In this document: positions 34,166 through 45,818 of the stretch, in pieces
Layout of the letters: each line of letters starts with the position of its first letter
How positions within the stretch are numbered: position 1 is the first letter of the stretch
Assembly: GCA_009746045.1 (NCBI GenBank)
Contig: RPFO01000231.1
Location: forward strand, 541,388-601,387
Reading direction: 5' to 3'
Length of the DNA: 60,000 nucleotides
DNA from: Mesostigma viride
Taxonomy: Eukaryota; Streptophyta; Mesostigmatophyceae; Mesostigmatales; Mesostigmataceae
Notes under the pieces: model-generated
Database searches by the model: none
The model's input: only the letters and a program-made list of their open reading frames with translations
What the model was told of the DNA's origin: nothing
Position numbers and translations under genes: made by a program

Positions 34166-34558
34166 CGTGCAGGCGGGGGTGGGGGCGGAGATGGAGCAGG
34201 GCGGTGGTGATGGGCTGGGTGGGGGTGGAGGTGGGGGGGTAGGGGGGGCGGGTTGAAGACTTATGCTTTCAATCACCGTTTCGATTCTTCCTGCCAGCGC
34301 GTCGAGGCGACGCCGACGGTTGGCTCACCGGGTGGCCAGGTAGAATGAATCTGCGTCTGCACGCATAAGAGATGCGTGCAGTCTGAGGAGGTTTCGGATC
34401 GAGGCGGCCCGGCGCGAGGCGGCAAGGCGGGGCAAACCTGGCTCACTGCCGACCCGTTGCTCTCTCTCCGACAGCCCGAGGGCTGAGAAGGCTAAGGGGC
34501 AGGAAGGGAAGTTAGGCAGATAAGAGCCGCGATTCAAGCCGCGGAGCCCCGAGCGTCG

Positions 34559-36044
34559 TCATTGCATGATAGTTGAGAAGGGTTCACAGCGCGGGCTCAC
34601 TCGGGCCGGTGCAAAGCGAACGAATTTAGGGGGACGGCCAGGCCCGGCAGCCACCATACCTGAGCTGAAGTTGCCCCGGCGGATCCCCGGCCACACGTGC
34701 CGTGGGGAGCGTGTGGCCGTCGATGCCGGTGGTGATGGCGGTGACGGCGGGGGCGGAGCAGGGGGCTGGGGCGCTGGCACGGCGGTATCCATGGGGGTCG
34801 CCGTCATTGGAGGAAGGTCCTGGCCGTTAATGCGGACGATGAAGACGCGAGGCGGGCATAGATGCTGCACCGTAGTTGCGGGTTGGCCCGCTGCTTGGCT
34901 GTCCGAGCCTGAGTGGACCTCCGGCCGGTTCAGGGCGGCAGCCCGGGCCTCGAGCTGCTCCGGGGTATAGTAGTTATCGTCCATGCTCAGTTGCCAGGGG
35001 TGACCGTAAAGGTTCCGGCGGGCCTTCAGCACTTGCAGTTTGTCCTCCTTGCGGTGGAATTCCACCAAGACGGGGGCAGTGGGGCCGCCCAGCCGGCGTG
35101 CCGTTTTAATGACGACGGTTTGGGCCACGCCGAGCTTCCCCAGGAAGGGGTCGCCCCGGAGGTAGGTGCCCAGGCGTGCATCGTTGACGTAATGACGTTC
35201 GAGGGGACGCCCCGTACCATGCACAATACTCATGGCATGAGCGAGTGGGTTCGTGCATAGCATCCCGTGTGCTGGCCTTGACTGCTGTTTTGATTTCGTT
35301 GATGAGCTCCGTAGGGTTCTGATCGAAGCGTGGCGGCATAGGTGGTCTTGGCAGGGGTTATGGAGGCAGTAAGTTGTTGCTGGAGCTGATGGAGGAGGTG
35401 CTGCTGCTGCTGCTGCATGCAGACCAGCTGCTGCAATGTGGGCGGTGATGGCGGTCGAATGGATGGAGGTGTCAGCGTGTGCGGAATGGGCGTGGTGGGT
35501 GGCGAGGTGGTCGTGGACAGCTAGGGTTGAGCTAGGGCAGCGTTGAGGAGGGAGGGGATGTGATCGAAGCAGGAATTGGCAACTTGCCGGGCGGTGATGT
35601 CGATGGCGGCAGCAACAATGGGGTCGGCTCCCAGGTCCAGAGAGGCCATGACACAGCGCTCAAGGGCGCTGTCGGAAAGACAGGAGCACGTCCACCAGAC
35701 TGCGCGGCAGAGGTCGGTGTCGTCGGAGTTGCCGGTGGTGGAGAAAGTCCGACAGGTGGCCGGTAACCTGTTGGTTGCAGTCCCGGATCTCGCACTTTCT
35801 CTCGGCAGCCAGTTGCAGGATGGTGAGGGCGGCAGCTCATGGGACAGGCGCATGATGGAGTTAAGGCCCATGGCCATTTACCAGGTAGAAACCCGGCAGC
35901 TTCCTCGGCAGAAAAGAAGGCCTCCTCGCGGGTATCCATGGCAGGGTCGTTGTTTGGCGGAGCGGTGGATCGAGTGGAGCGCGGCTGGATGCTGACAGTG
36001 CATGGCGCCCGGCATACAGCTGTAGCGTGCGAGGGGGGTTCCAT
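34559..36044 (-). pseudogene. LINE ORF1, RNA-binding protein
   Basis: The best frame (35,263-34,559) reads AQTVVIKTARRLGG, then VLVEFHRKEDKLQVLKARR and YYTPEQLEARAAALNRPE. This fits the RRM-like fold and C-terminal domain of L1-type ORF1 proteins, in which a strand VLV.F..REDK..VL..R is followed by LTPEQ..RR. The N-terminal half (36,044-35,266) survives only in fragments. A proline-rich tail ends before the endonuclease start. ORF1 would coat LINE RNA. Confidence 0.7.
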
Positions 36045-36409
36045 GCAATTAATGAAGCCATGGCTTCATCAGCAAGTTGGTACGCAGGGCCGCGGACACT
36101 TGTGATTGTTGGGATGAGCCGTATTCCGCCATATTGAGCTGAAAAAGATCGATATTTTCTGGGAAGGGCGGTGCCGGTATTTTCGGAATTAATATTGAGC
36201 GATAGCTGCAGAAAATTATATCAGCGTGTTTGTCTTTAAAAGATGAGTCTGATGCAACCAACCCGATGAAATTTCATGGCCGGAGTCAAAAGTTATGAGC
36301 ATTCTCGTATATTGCATTCCGTCACCGCATTAATTTCGCTCCGTGCATGCTAGCGCCTATCCTAATTCATACAAGAGTGCTTACACAAAAGGTTGATTCC
36401 TGAACAGGA
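36045..36409. other. Unassigned stretch right of the LINE
   Basis: It probably holds the 5' leader of the minus-strand LINE and its flank. No coding or repeat feature is recognised. Confidence 0.3.
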
Positions 36410-37384
36410 TGTACATATGCTGTTCTGTCCGCTGGGCCGCCATATATGGGCTGTCCTTGCTCGCGCTCGCGTACCCATGCACCCCCCTGATTAAGCTGTC
36501 ATCCGCAAACTGAAAGTATGAGGGGTCGGCCACCTTGGTGCATGCGCACTCAACACGGCATTACCCCGCCATATGTTCATGTGCAGACCGCCAGCGTATG
36601 TCAAGGCTGCGTCCTGTCACCGTACATGTTCATTTTTGTAGCCGGATTATGGTATGCGCCAGGCACGTGCCCGCTTTGCTCAGGCCGGCTTGCTCGGGCT
36701 GCAATTAACATGGCCTAATGATTACGAATGAGACCGGAGAACGGGGGGGCGACCAAATAGCAGAATTTACTCGCTGAAAGGTAAACTATCCTACTTCTGG
36801 CCGCTTCAAGCTGCTCGGCAGCTGGCCGCCCCGACTGCGCGCGAGACGTCGACATGACAACCCGGATCGGCACTGGCATCACTGAGGGCAGCCGTCCACG
36901 AGCACCATCGCTGCATGGTGGAGCTAGAGACCCCACCCTGCCCGTGGGATTGTCAAGCGCGACAGCTGTTCAAGGTCGTCGTTCTGCTGACAATCCTGAC
37001 CTACTGTACGGCGCCGAGACGTTGATGCTGACGCAGGATCGAGCTGGAGAAACGACTCGACGGCGCCGTCAACAAGATGCCGGCTGCGCAAGGTTTCCCT
37101 TTAATTGGTTTGCACATTCGCAATGAGGACTAATTGTACGCTGCGTGATTTACCATATAGTTGTCTCACTTCATATGTTTCCCACAATTATCTTAGGTAC
37201 AGGCGCCCGGGCACCTGGCCCGCACAGATCAGGTGGACACACCAGACAGACTATATAGCTGGCACCAAGCCGGCACAGCCCGGGCGTTTTGTCCTCCATG
37301 ACGTGGCATGCCCCATGCAGGCTGCACGTGCCGGCCGGGCCACGCCCTCTGTGGACTCAGTTCCGCGATAGGCTAGGCATAGAC
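36410..37384 (+). pseudogene. LINE ORF2 copy on the plus strand, left part
   Basis: Fragments in several frames match the minus-strand LINE: SVLCWAA, VRTQHG-like MRTQHGITP, CQGCVLSPYMFIF (the GVRQG box region), a damaged tail LTQD...ETTRRRRQQDAG, and IRWTHQTD..AGTKPAQPGRFVL. It stops at 37,384 inside the box that normally reads GRLGMDMCY, where a minus-strand ORF1-only element has inserted. It resumes at 39,112. Confidence 0.7.
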
Positions 37385-39101
37385 AATAACTCCGTTGGGA
37401 GTACATGTAGCACATATCCCTGAGCAGGGGCATGTGGCTTTTAATACATTCTGGCTACTTCCTGCAAGGGTAGGGTGTAAACTACACCTGCTCTAGGTGC
37501 ACAAAGTGCACCTGCACCACCATGATGTATTATCAGAGCTCAAAGGCCTGGCATGGGGTGGAAGATTATTGTGGCTAGGCAATGGCTAGGGTATGGCTTT
37601 TCAGCAGAGAGGAGCTCTCTGAATAGGCAGAGCATGGCTAAATTCTTAATGCATCATCCATGGGGAGTCCCGTTGTAGGCCGGGCTTGGCTAAATTCTTA
37701 TGGCATCATCCATGGGGAGTCCCATTATCGGCGCACATGCGCGTATACGTGAGGCACGCGCGAGGCTAAGCCTGACTAATCTACACTACTGTTTTACATT
37801 CCCTTGACTGGTTTTGCTGCATGGGGTGGCATTGGGCGCCTGCCAGGGCTTGTGGTCGATCGATGTGGATGACCGCCCCCTTAATTCGACAGTATACCGG
37901 TCTCCCCCCTGCGCTCTGCCGGAGCTGGAGGTATAGGTCCGCCATAGCTCCCATCGCCGCTGTTGCTGTGCCAGGGTCAAGTCATCGTTCAGCGTGTACT
38001 GAAGTCCCCGAGAGCTTCTTGCGGCATTTACGAAACGACAGGTTATCCGCCATGTACTTAAAGGTGACTGAGCACGGGTGCCGGCCGGGCCAGCCTTATA
38101 CCCCGTGCGCGGGGAACGCGGACAGCCAACATCCGCAGCTCACCAGTGACTTGCATGGGGGCAAGAATGTCGCGCTATGGCAACAAGAGTCTCCGAGTTC
38201 TCACCTGCCGGCTGGTCGAAGTGCTTGACGATGACATTGTGGCTGCGCTGGGTGAATTCGGCCTCCTCCCCGAGGTGGAGCGTTTGTTGCTGGTGGAGCT
38301 GTGCTGCGACGGCGGAGGTGGTGGAGGCAGTGGTGTGGTGCTTCAGCAGGTCCGCCCAGGTCTGGGGGGAAGCATCGCCTGCCGGGCCGGCGGTGGCTTG
38401 CTTCAGTGGCGGTAATGTCCTTCACCGCCTGGGCGGTGAGGCCTAGCTGCAGTGCTTTGCAGGCACTCGATGGCGATGGCGTTATCCTGGAGGCGCTGGT
38501 CGATGTCGCGGAGGCTGGGCGGTGAGTGAGGGCGTCGGTGGTGGGGGTGGTGGCGGTGGAGGAGGCGAGGAGGGTGGAGGTGGCGGTGGAGATGGTGGAG
38601 AGGAGGGGGAGCTCGGCAGCCAGCGTGCCGCCCACATGTGGCTGCCACATCTGCAGCGCGCGATCGAGGGGGGCCACGTGCTGCTCGAGGTTCTCCTTAA
38701 GGATTGCCGGGGCGGATGGATCGAGGATTCGGTCAAGGTGGTGGTGAGGGGCTTGGGGGGCCAGAGCTCCTCGAGGGAGCATCCAAGAAGGGAGAAGAGG
38801 GCGTATTGCTGAAGCCGCCTGGTGGGGGCGGGCGGTGCTGTGGAGCTTCTCTGCCGAACGGTATTGAAAGAACTGGCATTGCGGAGGCGGCCCTGGCGGT
38901 GGAGCTGCGTGCATAGTTCAATAAGTGAGTCGCGCGATTAAAAAAAACACGTAGCTCAGTAATAATGCGGTGGTGGTTGAGCATGTCGAAAATGCCGGGC
39001 TGCATGGCTGGCGTCAGCTCCTCCCAGTGCCCGCCGCATGACAGCTATAGGCTCGGCAGAGGGCGAGTGTGCTTGCATGGGCTCAGGCGACACCCGAGAC
39101 G
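37385..39101 (-). mobile_element. ORF1-only LINE-like element, apparently full length, 1.72 kb
   Basis: The element is bracketed by AGGCATAGAC (37,375-37,384) and AGGCATGGAC (39,102-39,111), nine of ten identical. This agrees with a target duplication and is confirmed because the LINE ORF2 copy continues across it. In the minus sense it has ORF1, a 3' untranslated region of about 400 bases and the tail ATGTACTCCCAACGGAGTTAT. No endonuclease or reverse transcriptase is present. It therefore resembles the HAL1 type of partial LINE known from mammals, which needs another element's ORF2. Confidence 0.7.
37786..38914 (-). pseudogene. ORF1 of the ORF1-only element
   Basis: The frame 38,914-38,201 contains LKENLEQHVAPLDRALQMWQ, then a Pro/Thr/Ser-rich part, and LGLTAQAVKDITATEA, matching 41,340-41,440. 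The C-terminal domain lies in another frame (about 38,040-37,786) with TLAQQQRRWELWRTY. It is the closest relative of the copy split between 40,611 and 51,955, and it preserves the uninterrupted sequence CACCTTTAAGTACATGGCGG (complement of about 38,045-38,066), which shows the target before the TTAA element entered the other copy. Confidence 0.7.
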
Positions 39102-39111
39102 AGGCATGGAC

Positions 39112-39420
39112 CATGTGCTACCCTTGATGGGGCGGGCTCACGCCCGGGGAGCCCCCTGGTTTGTCTGAAATATGTCCAGGCAGATGACTCGTAAAGATAG
39201 GTGGCACACAGTAATGAAGGACACCACCCCCCATGCAGTCGCCAGTCGGTCGGCCTGCATGGGGGCTCCGCGTGTATAACCAGTGACATTTGCAAGGCAT
39301 AGCTTCTAGATTCGGGCCTCCGGTGGTGCCCGCAAGGCCCTGAAACTCGGAACTAGATAACTACATCATCCATCGGCCCCATCTCATCATATTCATTGGC
39401 CCTGTCAGGACTTATGCTCA
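39112..39420 (+). pseudogene. LINE ORF2 copy on the plus strand, right part and 3' end
   Basis: It resumes with CATGTGCTAC, then GGGCTCACGCCCGGGGAGCC and TGGTTTGTCTGAAATATG, the DGLTPGQPPGLSVIWRQ segment of other copies. It runs into tail type 2 (GGACTTATGCTCACGTGACG). Confidence 0.65.
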
Positions 39421-40350
39421 CGTGACGACCAGCAGGCAGTGACAGCAGTCAGCGTCGGGGTGGAGCGTGCGGGCGTTGAAGGTGGCAATCAGAGTAAAAA
39501 GATTTGGGTATTCGGATTCAGGATTCAATGGGGTTTTGGACCAAATAACGCACTATTCGGCCATCATGCGATCATTGTTCGTTTATTATTTGGATTCGGA
39601 AGACCGGCAATGACTATTGACGCGCGTTGACCGAAAAGCGGGGGGTTCCGGGTGGGGGCACCTGGGGGCGGAGATGGAGCAGAGTGGTGATGGGGGTGGG
39701 GGTGGGGGTGGGGGTGGGGGTGCATGGGGGTGCACGACTAGGGGTGGGGGTGGCGAGTTGAGGACATATGCTTTCAATCACCGTTTCTATTCTTCACTGC
39801 CAACGCCGGCGGTTGGCTCGGGTGGCCAGGTAGAATGAATATGCGTCTGCACGATTAGAAATCATAGTGTGCATGCAGTCTGAGGAGGTTTCTAAGGCGG
39901 CCGCGCGCGAGGCGGGGCAAACCTGGCACCGCACTGCTGCACCAACCTGTTGCTCTCTCTCCAACATGCAGCCTGTCAGGAGGGCTGCGAAGGCAAAGGG
40001 GCGGCCACGGAGGGGGAGTTAGCCAGATATCCCACTGCATGCTAGAGCCGCCGGAAGCCGCAGAGCCGCTTTGCTACGTCGTCATTGCTCAGCCTTTGTT
40101 GAGGATGGTTTGCAGCTCGGACTCTGCGAAGCGGACAAATTTTAGTGGGACGAGCAGGCCCATGCAGCAGCCAGTCTCCTCCTCGGCGGTACGGACCGCC
40201 TAGCTCGGCGATGCTCCCGGGGCACAGGGGAGCGAGGCGGCAGGCGGGTCGTCGATGCCGGGGGCGATGGCGGCCGGTGACGGTGGGGGCCGAGCAGCTA
40301 GGGGCTGGGGCGCTGGCACGGCGGTATCCGGCACGGCGGTAAATGTGCAT
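39421..40350 (-). pseudogene. Second LINE fragment: end of ORF1 to start of ORF2
   Basis: The minus strand matches 34,040-34,820, including VIATFNARTL-like and PPSSAMLPG-like pieces in complement, and the end of ORF1 (frame 40,350-40,042). It contains a (GGGGGT)n microsatellite at 39,689-39,722. Frames are broken throughout. Confidence 0.6.
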
Positions 40351-40413
40351 GTTGCACCTCTAATCGCATTAATTCTACCGTTAAGTTAACTTAGATCCAC
40401 CACGTTAACTTAG

Positions 40414-41684
40414 ATACCACGTTCAAACCGGCTTTACGGTACCCTGCCACGAGCCACGAGCCACGAGCTACGAGGTAGGCATGGCTGACAGACGGCGGAG
40501 CTCATAACTTTCACGTTTGGGCACCGAATTCGGCCGTGAATATCACTAGCGCTTCGTCTTTCTAAGACGCACACGCTGATATATTTTTCTGACACTAAAA
40601 CGCAATATTATGACGAGCAAAAGCTCGACTACGCAACGCAGCCTGGCGGCTGCGATGAGCCAAGAAAATTCGCCTGCAGCTCCGGCTGTAGTTCCGCCCG
40701 GCCTGCGGCCCGGCAGCGAGGCCACTACTCAAGCGTTGGTAGTGCACTCGGCTCCTGCGGCCTCGCCATCGGCATCGATCGCCTGATCCTAAACGCAGTC
40801 GCCCAGCAGAATCGCGCCCAACAGAACCGCGCTTTCGGCCCCAACCTTTCCAGGTCGCCGATCATGACTGGATCGACCAACATGTCCCCAGCCAGTGCTC
40901 TGCACTGCCTCTTCTTCGGGGACTACGCCTCGCTTTACGGTCACCTGTGCATCCATCTCGACAGCATCAACCGCCTCATCACCCGGCCCGGCGCTCTGTT
41001 CGGGTGCTCCCGCCCCCAACTCCAGCACACCGTTCTCAACTCTCTCCTCGTGCGCTCTGATGGGGAGATCTGGGCTCCATCCATCTCCGCACCCATGCAC
41101 TCCGTTCTATCCTTACAGAAGCCCTCCAGCAGCACGTGACCCCCCTCGCTGCAGATCATTGTTGTGGCAGCAATGGGGGGCACGCTGGCTACTGAGCTCC
41201 CTCACCTTTCCACCACCGTCGCCTCCTCCACCTCCACCCTCCTCGCCTCCACCTCCACTGCCACAGGTCTCCGCCTCCACCGCCGACATCAAGAAGGCCC
41301 AGCTCCTCGACATCGACAAGCGCATCCACGACAACGCCATCGCCATTGAGCGCCTGCAAAACACCGTAGGCCTCACCGCCCAGGCGGTGAAGGACATCGC
41401 TGCCCAGCCGGCATCTGCTGGCCCGGCTAGCGTTGCTCCTTCCACCCAGACCTGGGCGGACTTGCTTCAGCACCACACCACCTCCATGCACCACCTCCAC
41501 CATCGCGGCACAGCTCAAGCAACAAGCCCTCGACCTCCGCGAGAAGGCCGACATCACCCAGCGCAGCCACATTATGTCATAGTCAAGCACTTCGCCCAGC
41601 CGGTAGATGAGACCTCGAGGAGACGCTTCTCATGGCGTTTAGGCGCGACATTCTCGCCCCCATGCAACTCACTGGTGAGCTGCG
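40414..41684 (+). pseudogene. ORF1-only element (plus), leader and ORF1 part 1
   Basis: The left end lies near TTAACTTAG (40,405-40,413; another copy at 40,386), which recurs after the element's tail at 53,180, a candidate target duplication. A (CCACGAG)n run at 40,446-40,474 is followed by the shared leader GGCTGACAGACGGCGGAGCTC. ORF1 starts at 40,611 (MTSKSSTTQRSLAAAM), close to the copy at 2,289, and continues through DWIDQHVPSQCS, a Pro/Ser-rich part and GLTAQAVKDIAAQ. It is cut at 41,684 by an LTR retrotransposon and resumes at 49,930. Frame changes occur at least near 40,780 and 41,400. Confidence 0.65.
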
Positions 41685-42365
41685 TGTAACGTGCCAGCCC
41701 AGACACCTAGCCTGAGCTACGTCGCGAAAGATCAATTGTGCCGGTAATAGGAAGAATCAAGGTGGCCTAATGCAGATTGCGCTTCACGACTGCGGTCGTG
41801 AGATATCTGGCACCGCGACTTGATGCCAAGCTATTTAATACACACTTATAATGGCTAGCAAGACCAATTACAAATGGATAAGTGCCCCAGGTTTAATGTG
41901 TAGGCTACATCGCACTTTACATTCATCGAACCAAGAGGACGAGACTCTCGTCCTCGGACCAATTTCACCTAGGTCTGCCACCAAGCTGGCAAGTGGCGCC
42001 GACATGGCGCCGACCTTCCAGAGAATTTAGAAGCATGCAGTCTACACAAGATCCTCGGGTCGACATCGACCCTCGCCAGGCTACAGAATCCACGCATGAG
42101 TACAATATCTCAACCAGCTATAAAGTACGCAGCGCGGCGCGACTGCACCGGCCCCTAGAAGATCGCATACATCAACCTAGGCCCAAAATAACTGGTCCGA
42201 ATCACACAAACTATTATAAAGTTCCATACAAAAGTCCTGACCAAGGGACAATTCCCAAATTAAGTCCCGAAATGAGTCCCAAAGTCCTACGGACTATGAC
42301 AACAAGCCAAAATACATAATTTATTCCAAATTGTTGCGCCCGTTCCAAGGGTCGGGCCCGCAACA
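41685..42365 (-). repeat. Left LTR (3' LTR in element sense), 681 bp
   Basis: It matches the right LTR with roughly ten scattered differences over 650 bases by eye. The outermost 30 bases on the left are different in sequence (GTGCCAGCCCAGACACCTAG against GAACCCAGATTTACACGTAA). Confidence 0.85.
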
Positions 42366-42381
42366 CTCCTCCCCCTCCCCA
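42366..42381 (-). other. Polypurine tract next to the left LTR
   Basis: In the minus sense it reads GGGGAGGGGGAGGAG directly before TGTTGCGGG, the LTR start. This is the expected site of second-strand priming. Confidence 0.7.
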
Positions 42382-43800
42382 GGGGACGGTAGTCTCTACC
42401 GTCATATAGAGGTGAAGAAGCACAGGAAAAGAAAACACACGCAACAATTAATTCTGAGTAGCCAATCGGTCGCTGATCATCGCAGCCGTAGGTTGACCAT
42501 AGGGGTACTATGTCCCAACCCTTGTTCTCCAACGGGCCAGTAAAACCAATTCCCCCCAAACTCGCCACACAAGGACAAGTCTTGACGTAGTCAACGTCTC
42601 TCCCTATTATAGGCCAAAGGGAGGACACCAGATCCTATCACGTGAGGGCTTTCGGCTTTTGACCACAGAAACTTCTCCGCGTGGGTTAACAGTCGCCTGA
42701 ATGAACAGCTCGTTTGACTTTTTCGCCATGGCGGGGCTTCCATGACTAGAGACTGCTCCAGACGGCGGGGATATTCCCAGTACTGACGGTACAGGGCATC
42801 CATTGGCATTATAGGGGTGGGGCGCTCCACCTTGCCTACTGGCTGTCTTCCCACCACGAAGTCATTCCTATAGTGTCCACCTTCCGACTCCCACGTTTGT
42901 CCTATCTACCGGGACCTTATACACCAAGAACCAGGTCCAGGTTGGCCTAAGGCCGGCTACCTACCCCAGGACAAGCATGACATTTCACGGTCGACTCAAG
43001 CAACATAATACCGTGCCCTCATCACATGAGACACCGCTGCATGGAAACTGAAACAAATCACAGGGCAATGTGACTGGAAACTCTGGATCTCTGGAATGGA
43101 ACAGCAGGAACAGGAACCCCCATAATCCTTCCTGGAATCTCCCCCACTTCCCACAAATCCATCAATTTCCCTCTCACCGCTGCCCTCCCTGGCGACCGCG
43201 CTAGTGCAGGGCCGCGGCAGCATATAAAATTCCGCCAGCGACCCGAATCAGAGGCGCACACCAATCAACGCCATGCAAGACAACCCAATTGATGGGGTCG
43301 ATCGACCGATACCAATACTACCGGATGCATGGTTGCAGGCGACGATGCTTATCACAACTGGGATAATAATACGCGCGTGGCAGACATGTTGCGCGCGACC
43401 ATGCACAGTGGCGGGCACGCAACAGTTGGGGTGCGCAACAGTGATCCGCGGGGCGCGCACGCGCCAGCATGTGACAGCGTTGTAAACGCCACCGCCGAGC
43501 AAAGGCCAAAATATGGATCACGGCAGTCGTCATCAGCGACTACGGGAGGTGCTCGCGTGCAGAACTGTCCAATGCGGTCGATGCACTGAGGGAGGACCAC
43601 CAAGCTGAATCACGTCTTGCCTGCACGCGTGTGCGGAGATGCGCGTGCAAGCGCTGGACTCGTCATCCCGTCTGCAAGACACCTGATGTCGAGTCAACCA
43701 CAGCGGAAGGCGCCCAGGGGCTGAATTACACAGACAACGCTGCCAACTGGGATCGCGTCCGAAGATGCCGTCCGGGAAACGTATTAGCGAGAGGCACCAT
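42382..43800. other. LTR element interior without recognisable pol
   Basis: Reading on the minus strand this is where protease, reverse transcriptase and integrase would lie. I find only short unrelated frames and no catalytic motif such as YADD/YVDD, DTGA or HHCC. The pol region has been lost or replaced. Confidence 0.5.
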
Positions 43801-45033
43801 GATGGCCCGCAGCTAGTTTGGTAGAATGACACATGCACCAATACTAACTGCGACCATCACGTCTCCCGGGGGAAGTGACCGTGTATACGTTGGCCTCCTC
43901 CGCCTCCTCCTGCTGGTCACGTGTGTGGTATAGGTACTCCGCCACGACCACAGGAGGGCCGAGAGGTTCCAGCGCCGGCACGGAGGGATCAAACCTGAGT
44001 GTGGGATCCCTCCCCTTCCCCAGGGGACCTCCGCGTAGTGTTTCGTAACCTCGTCCAGGAGGTCAGGGTGAATAGCCTCCAGAAACCGAATCTTGTACTA
44101 GGTCCACGTCAGGTCGCCGGTCAGCCGCGCCGCAAAGGAGTCAAAGGTGGTGAGGAACTCCGCCAAGTCAGTGTTGCCCTGACGTAGGCGGCCGAACTCA
44201 AACCGCTCAGTCAGTCGATAGCCGGGAGGGATGAGCTTGCGCCGGATGCGCGCCAGCAGTTCCTCAACCGTCTGCGGGTATGACTGAGCCGCCACACTCT
44301 CGACGTTAAGCATCCCGACCACTGATGGGTCCATACACTTCACCACCACGTAGGGGATCAGAACCTTGGTGGCCAGCTGCCACTCATGGTGTTCACACCA
44401 TACAGTGTACAACTGTTGCCACATACGAGCCCACTCGTCAATCTCACGGGGAGTCATGCCCGCATGGAGCTTGGGCACCGCCTTAAAATCTGGCATAGGC
44501 GGCGCCTTGACAGGGTCAGGTCGCAAGGGACCGCCCTTTCTGCAGTACGCGGGGCTGGAAAAGGTGAGGGGCTCGTGACGTCGCGCCCGCATCTCCTGGT
44601 GCGAGCCCCGTCCTGCAGTCTGGTCATGCCCACGTTGGGACACAAAGGTGTTCTCCTCATGCTCGGGATCGAAGTCGCCCGATTCTCGCTGGGGCGCGTA
44701 GTCATCGGATACCCGCTGCGACGCAAAGGGGGCCGACTCGCGCCGAACTCGAATGGACGTGGGATGCTCATAACCGGGGTCATCCAGGGGCAGCCGACTG
44801 AAGTTGACATTATTACGTGGGCGCGCTCCTGGCGGGAGTGTATGGTGGTACGGTGGGGAATGGGCCAGGAGGAGCTTGTCCATCGTCCCATGGGTCGCCG
44901 TGGACGTAGGCCGACGATCCTGGCACTCTATGCGGAGGCCTGGACTCTCGCTCGTAAGACCCGAAGGATACCCGACGAGGGACCCGCCCGGGCTCCGGTC
45001 CCGACCCCCCCCGTCCACGCCCGGCCCATGCAT
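43801..45033 (-). pseudogene. Gag-like protein of the LTR element
   Basis: The open frame 45,033-44,098 ends in a capsid-like part: MTPREIDEWARMWQQLYTVW, then ATKVLIPYVVVKCMD, TVEELLARIRRKLIPPGYR and LAEFLTTFDSFAARL. This resembles the retrotransposon Gag capsid family (helices with a W.....W and a final L..F...F). Continuation FLEAIHPDLLDEVTKHYAEV lies in another frame downstream, so there is a frameshift near 44,098. The N-terminal half is rich in Arg, Ser and Pro. I see no clear CCHC zinc knuckle. Gag would package element RNA. Confidence 0.65.
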
Positions 45034-45243
45034 GGATCAGACGCGCGCTCCCGCGCGCGTACGTCGCCGGGTAGTACCGATCCACAAGAGCAGCAGGCGG
45101 GGGTACGAACGGAGAGCTGGCCATTGAGCTACCTGCGTCCTCTACATCCTCCTCGATCCTCCTGCACCTCTTCCACGGAAGGGGGTCGCTGCGTAGGAGG
45201 TACCCTGTCCCAATTGCCCATATGCTGGGTCGATAGCGGTCGC

Positions 45244-45271
45244 GGCTGCTGCTGCTGCTGCGTCTGCTGTC

Positions 45272-45362
<91 letters not shown>
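45244..45362. repeat. (CTG)n trinucleotide tract in the Gag leader
   Basis: About 39 CTG/CAG units, with interrupted units on both sides. It encodes a homopolymer in any minus frame; which frame was translated is unclear. Confidence 0.95.
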
Positions 45363-45818
45363 ATGTCGCGACGGCGGAGACTGCTGAGACTGAGGCTGTC
45401 GCTGCGGCGACTGCTGTTGCTGATCAAACCCTAGGGCATGCAGCTTGCTCTAGCTGCGACTCTAGGGTCGTCTGCCGTTCTGCGGTAACCCTAGCGGCTG
45501 CCTCGGATCTCCGGGACCCACTGGAACTCCGACTAGATGTGCTAGCTATTTCTTGTTCTTCCCTGCTATTGTCCTCCAGGGACTGTCTCTCTACGGCCCT
45601 TCGGGGGCTGTGCATTACCACCACCTCGCTTCCTAGAGGGCATTTTGGGCCCTAGTACCGTACCAGCACCAGTACCTCCCCAGCACAGGCAAGCAAGAGA
45701 GAGAAGAGGAAGCCACAACTAATTCTTCTAATAGTAATTATATATTATCTGCTAACTATTGTAGCTGAGCTAGTAGGCAGTATCACTGTATACTTGTATC
45801 TAGTAGTGAGAGTGGTGC

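Noticed and set aside
43801-45033. Infectious retrovirus or caulimovirus copy
   Set aside because: There is no envelope, movement protein or pol, and the layout is that of a non-autonomous LTR retrotransposon with a frameshifted Gag.
44386-45363. 325-residue plus-strand frame ending in polycysteine
   Set aside because: It is antisense to Gag and runs into the (CTG)n tract.
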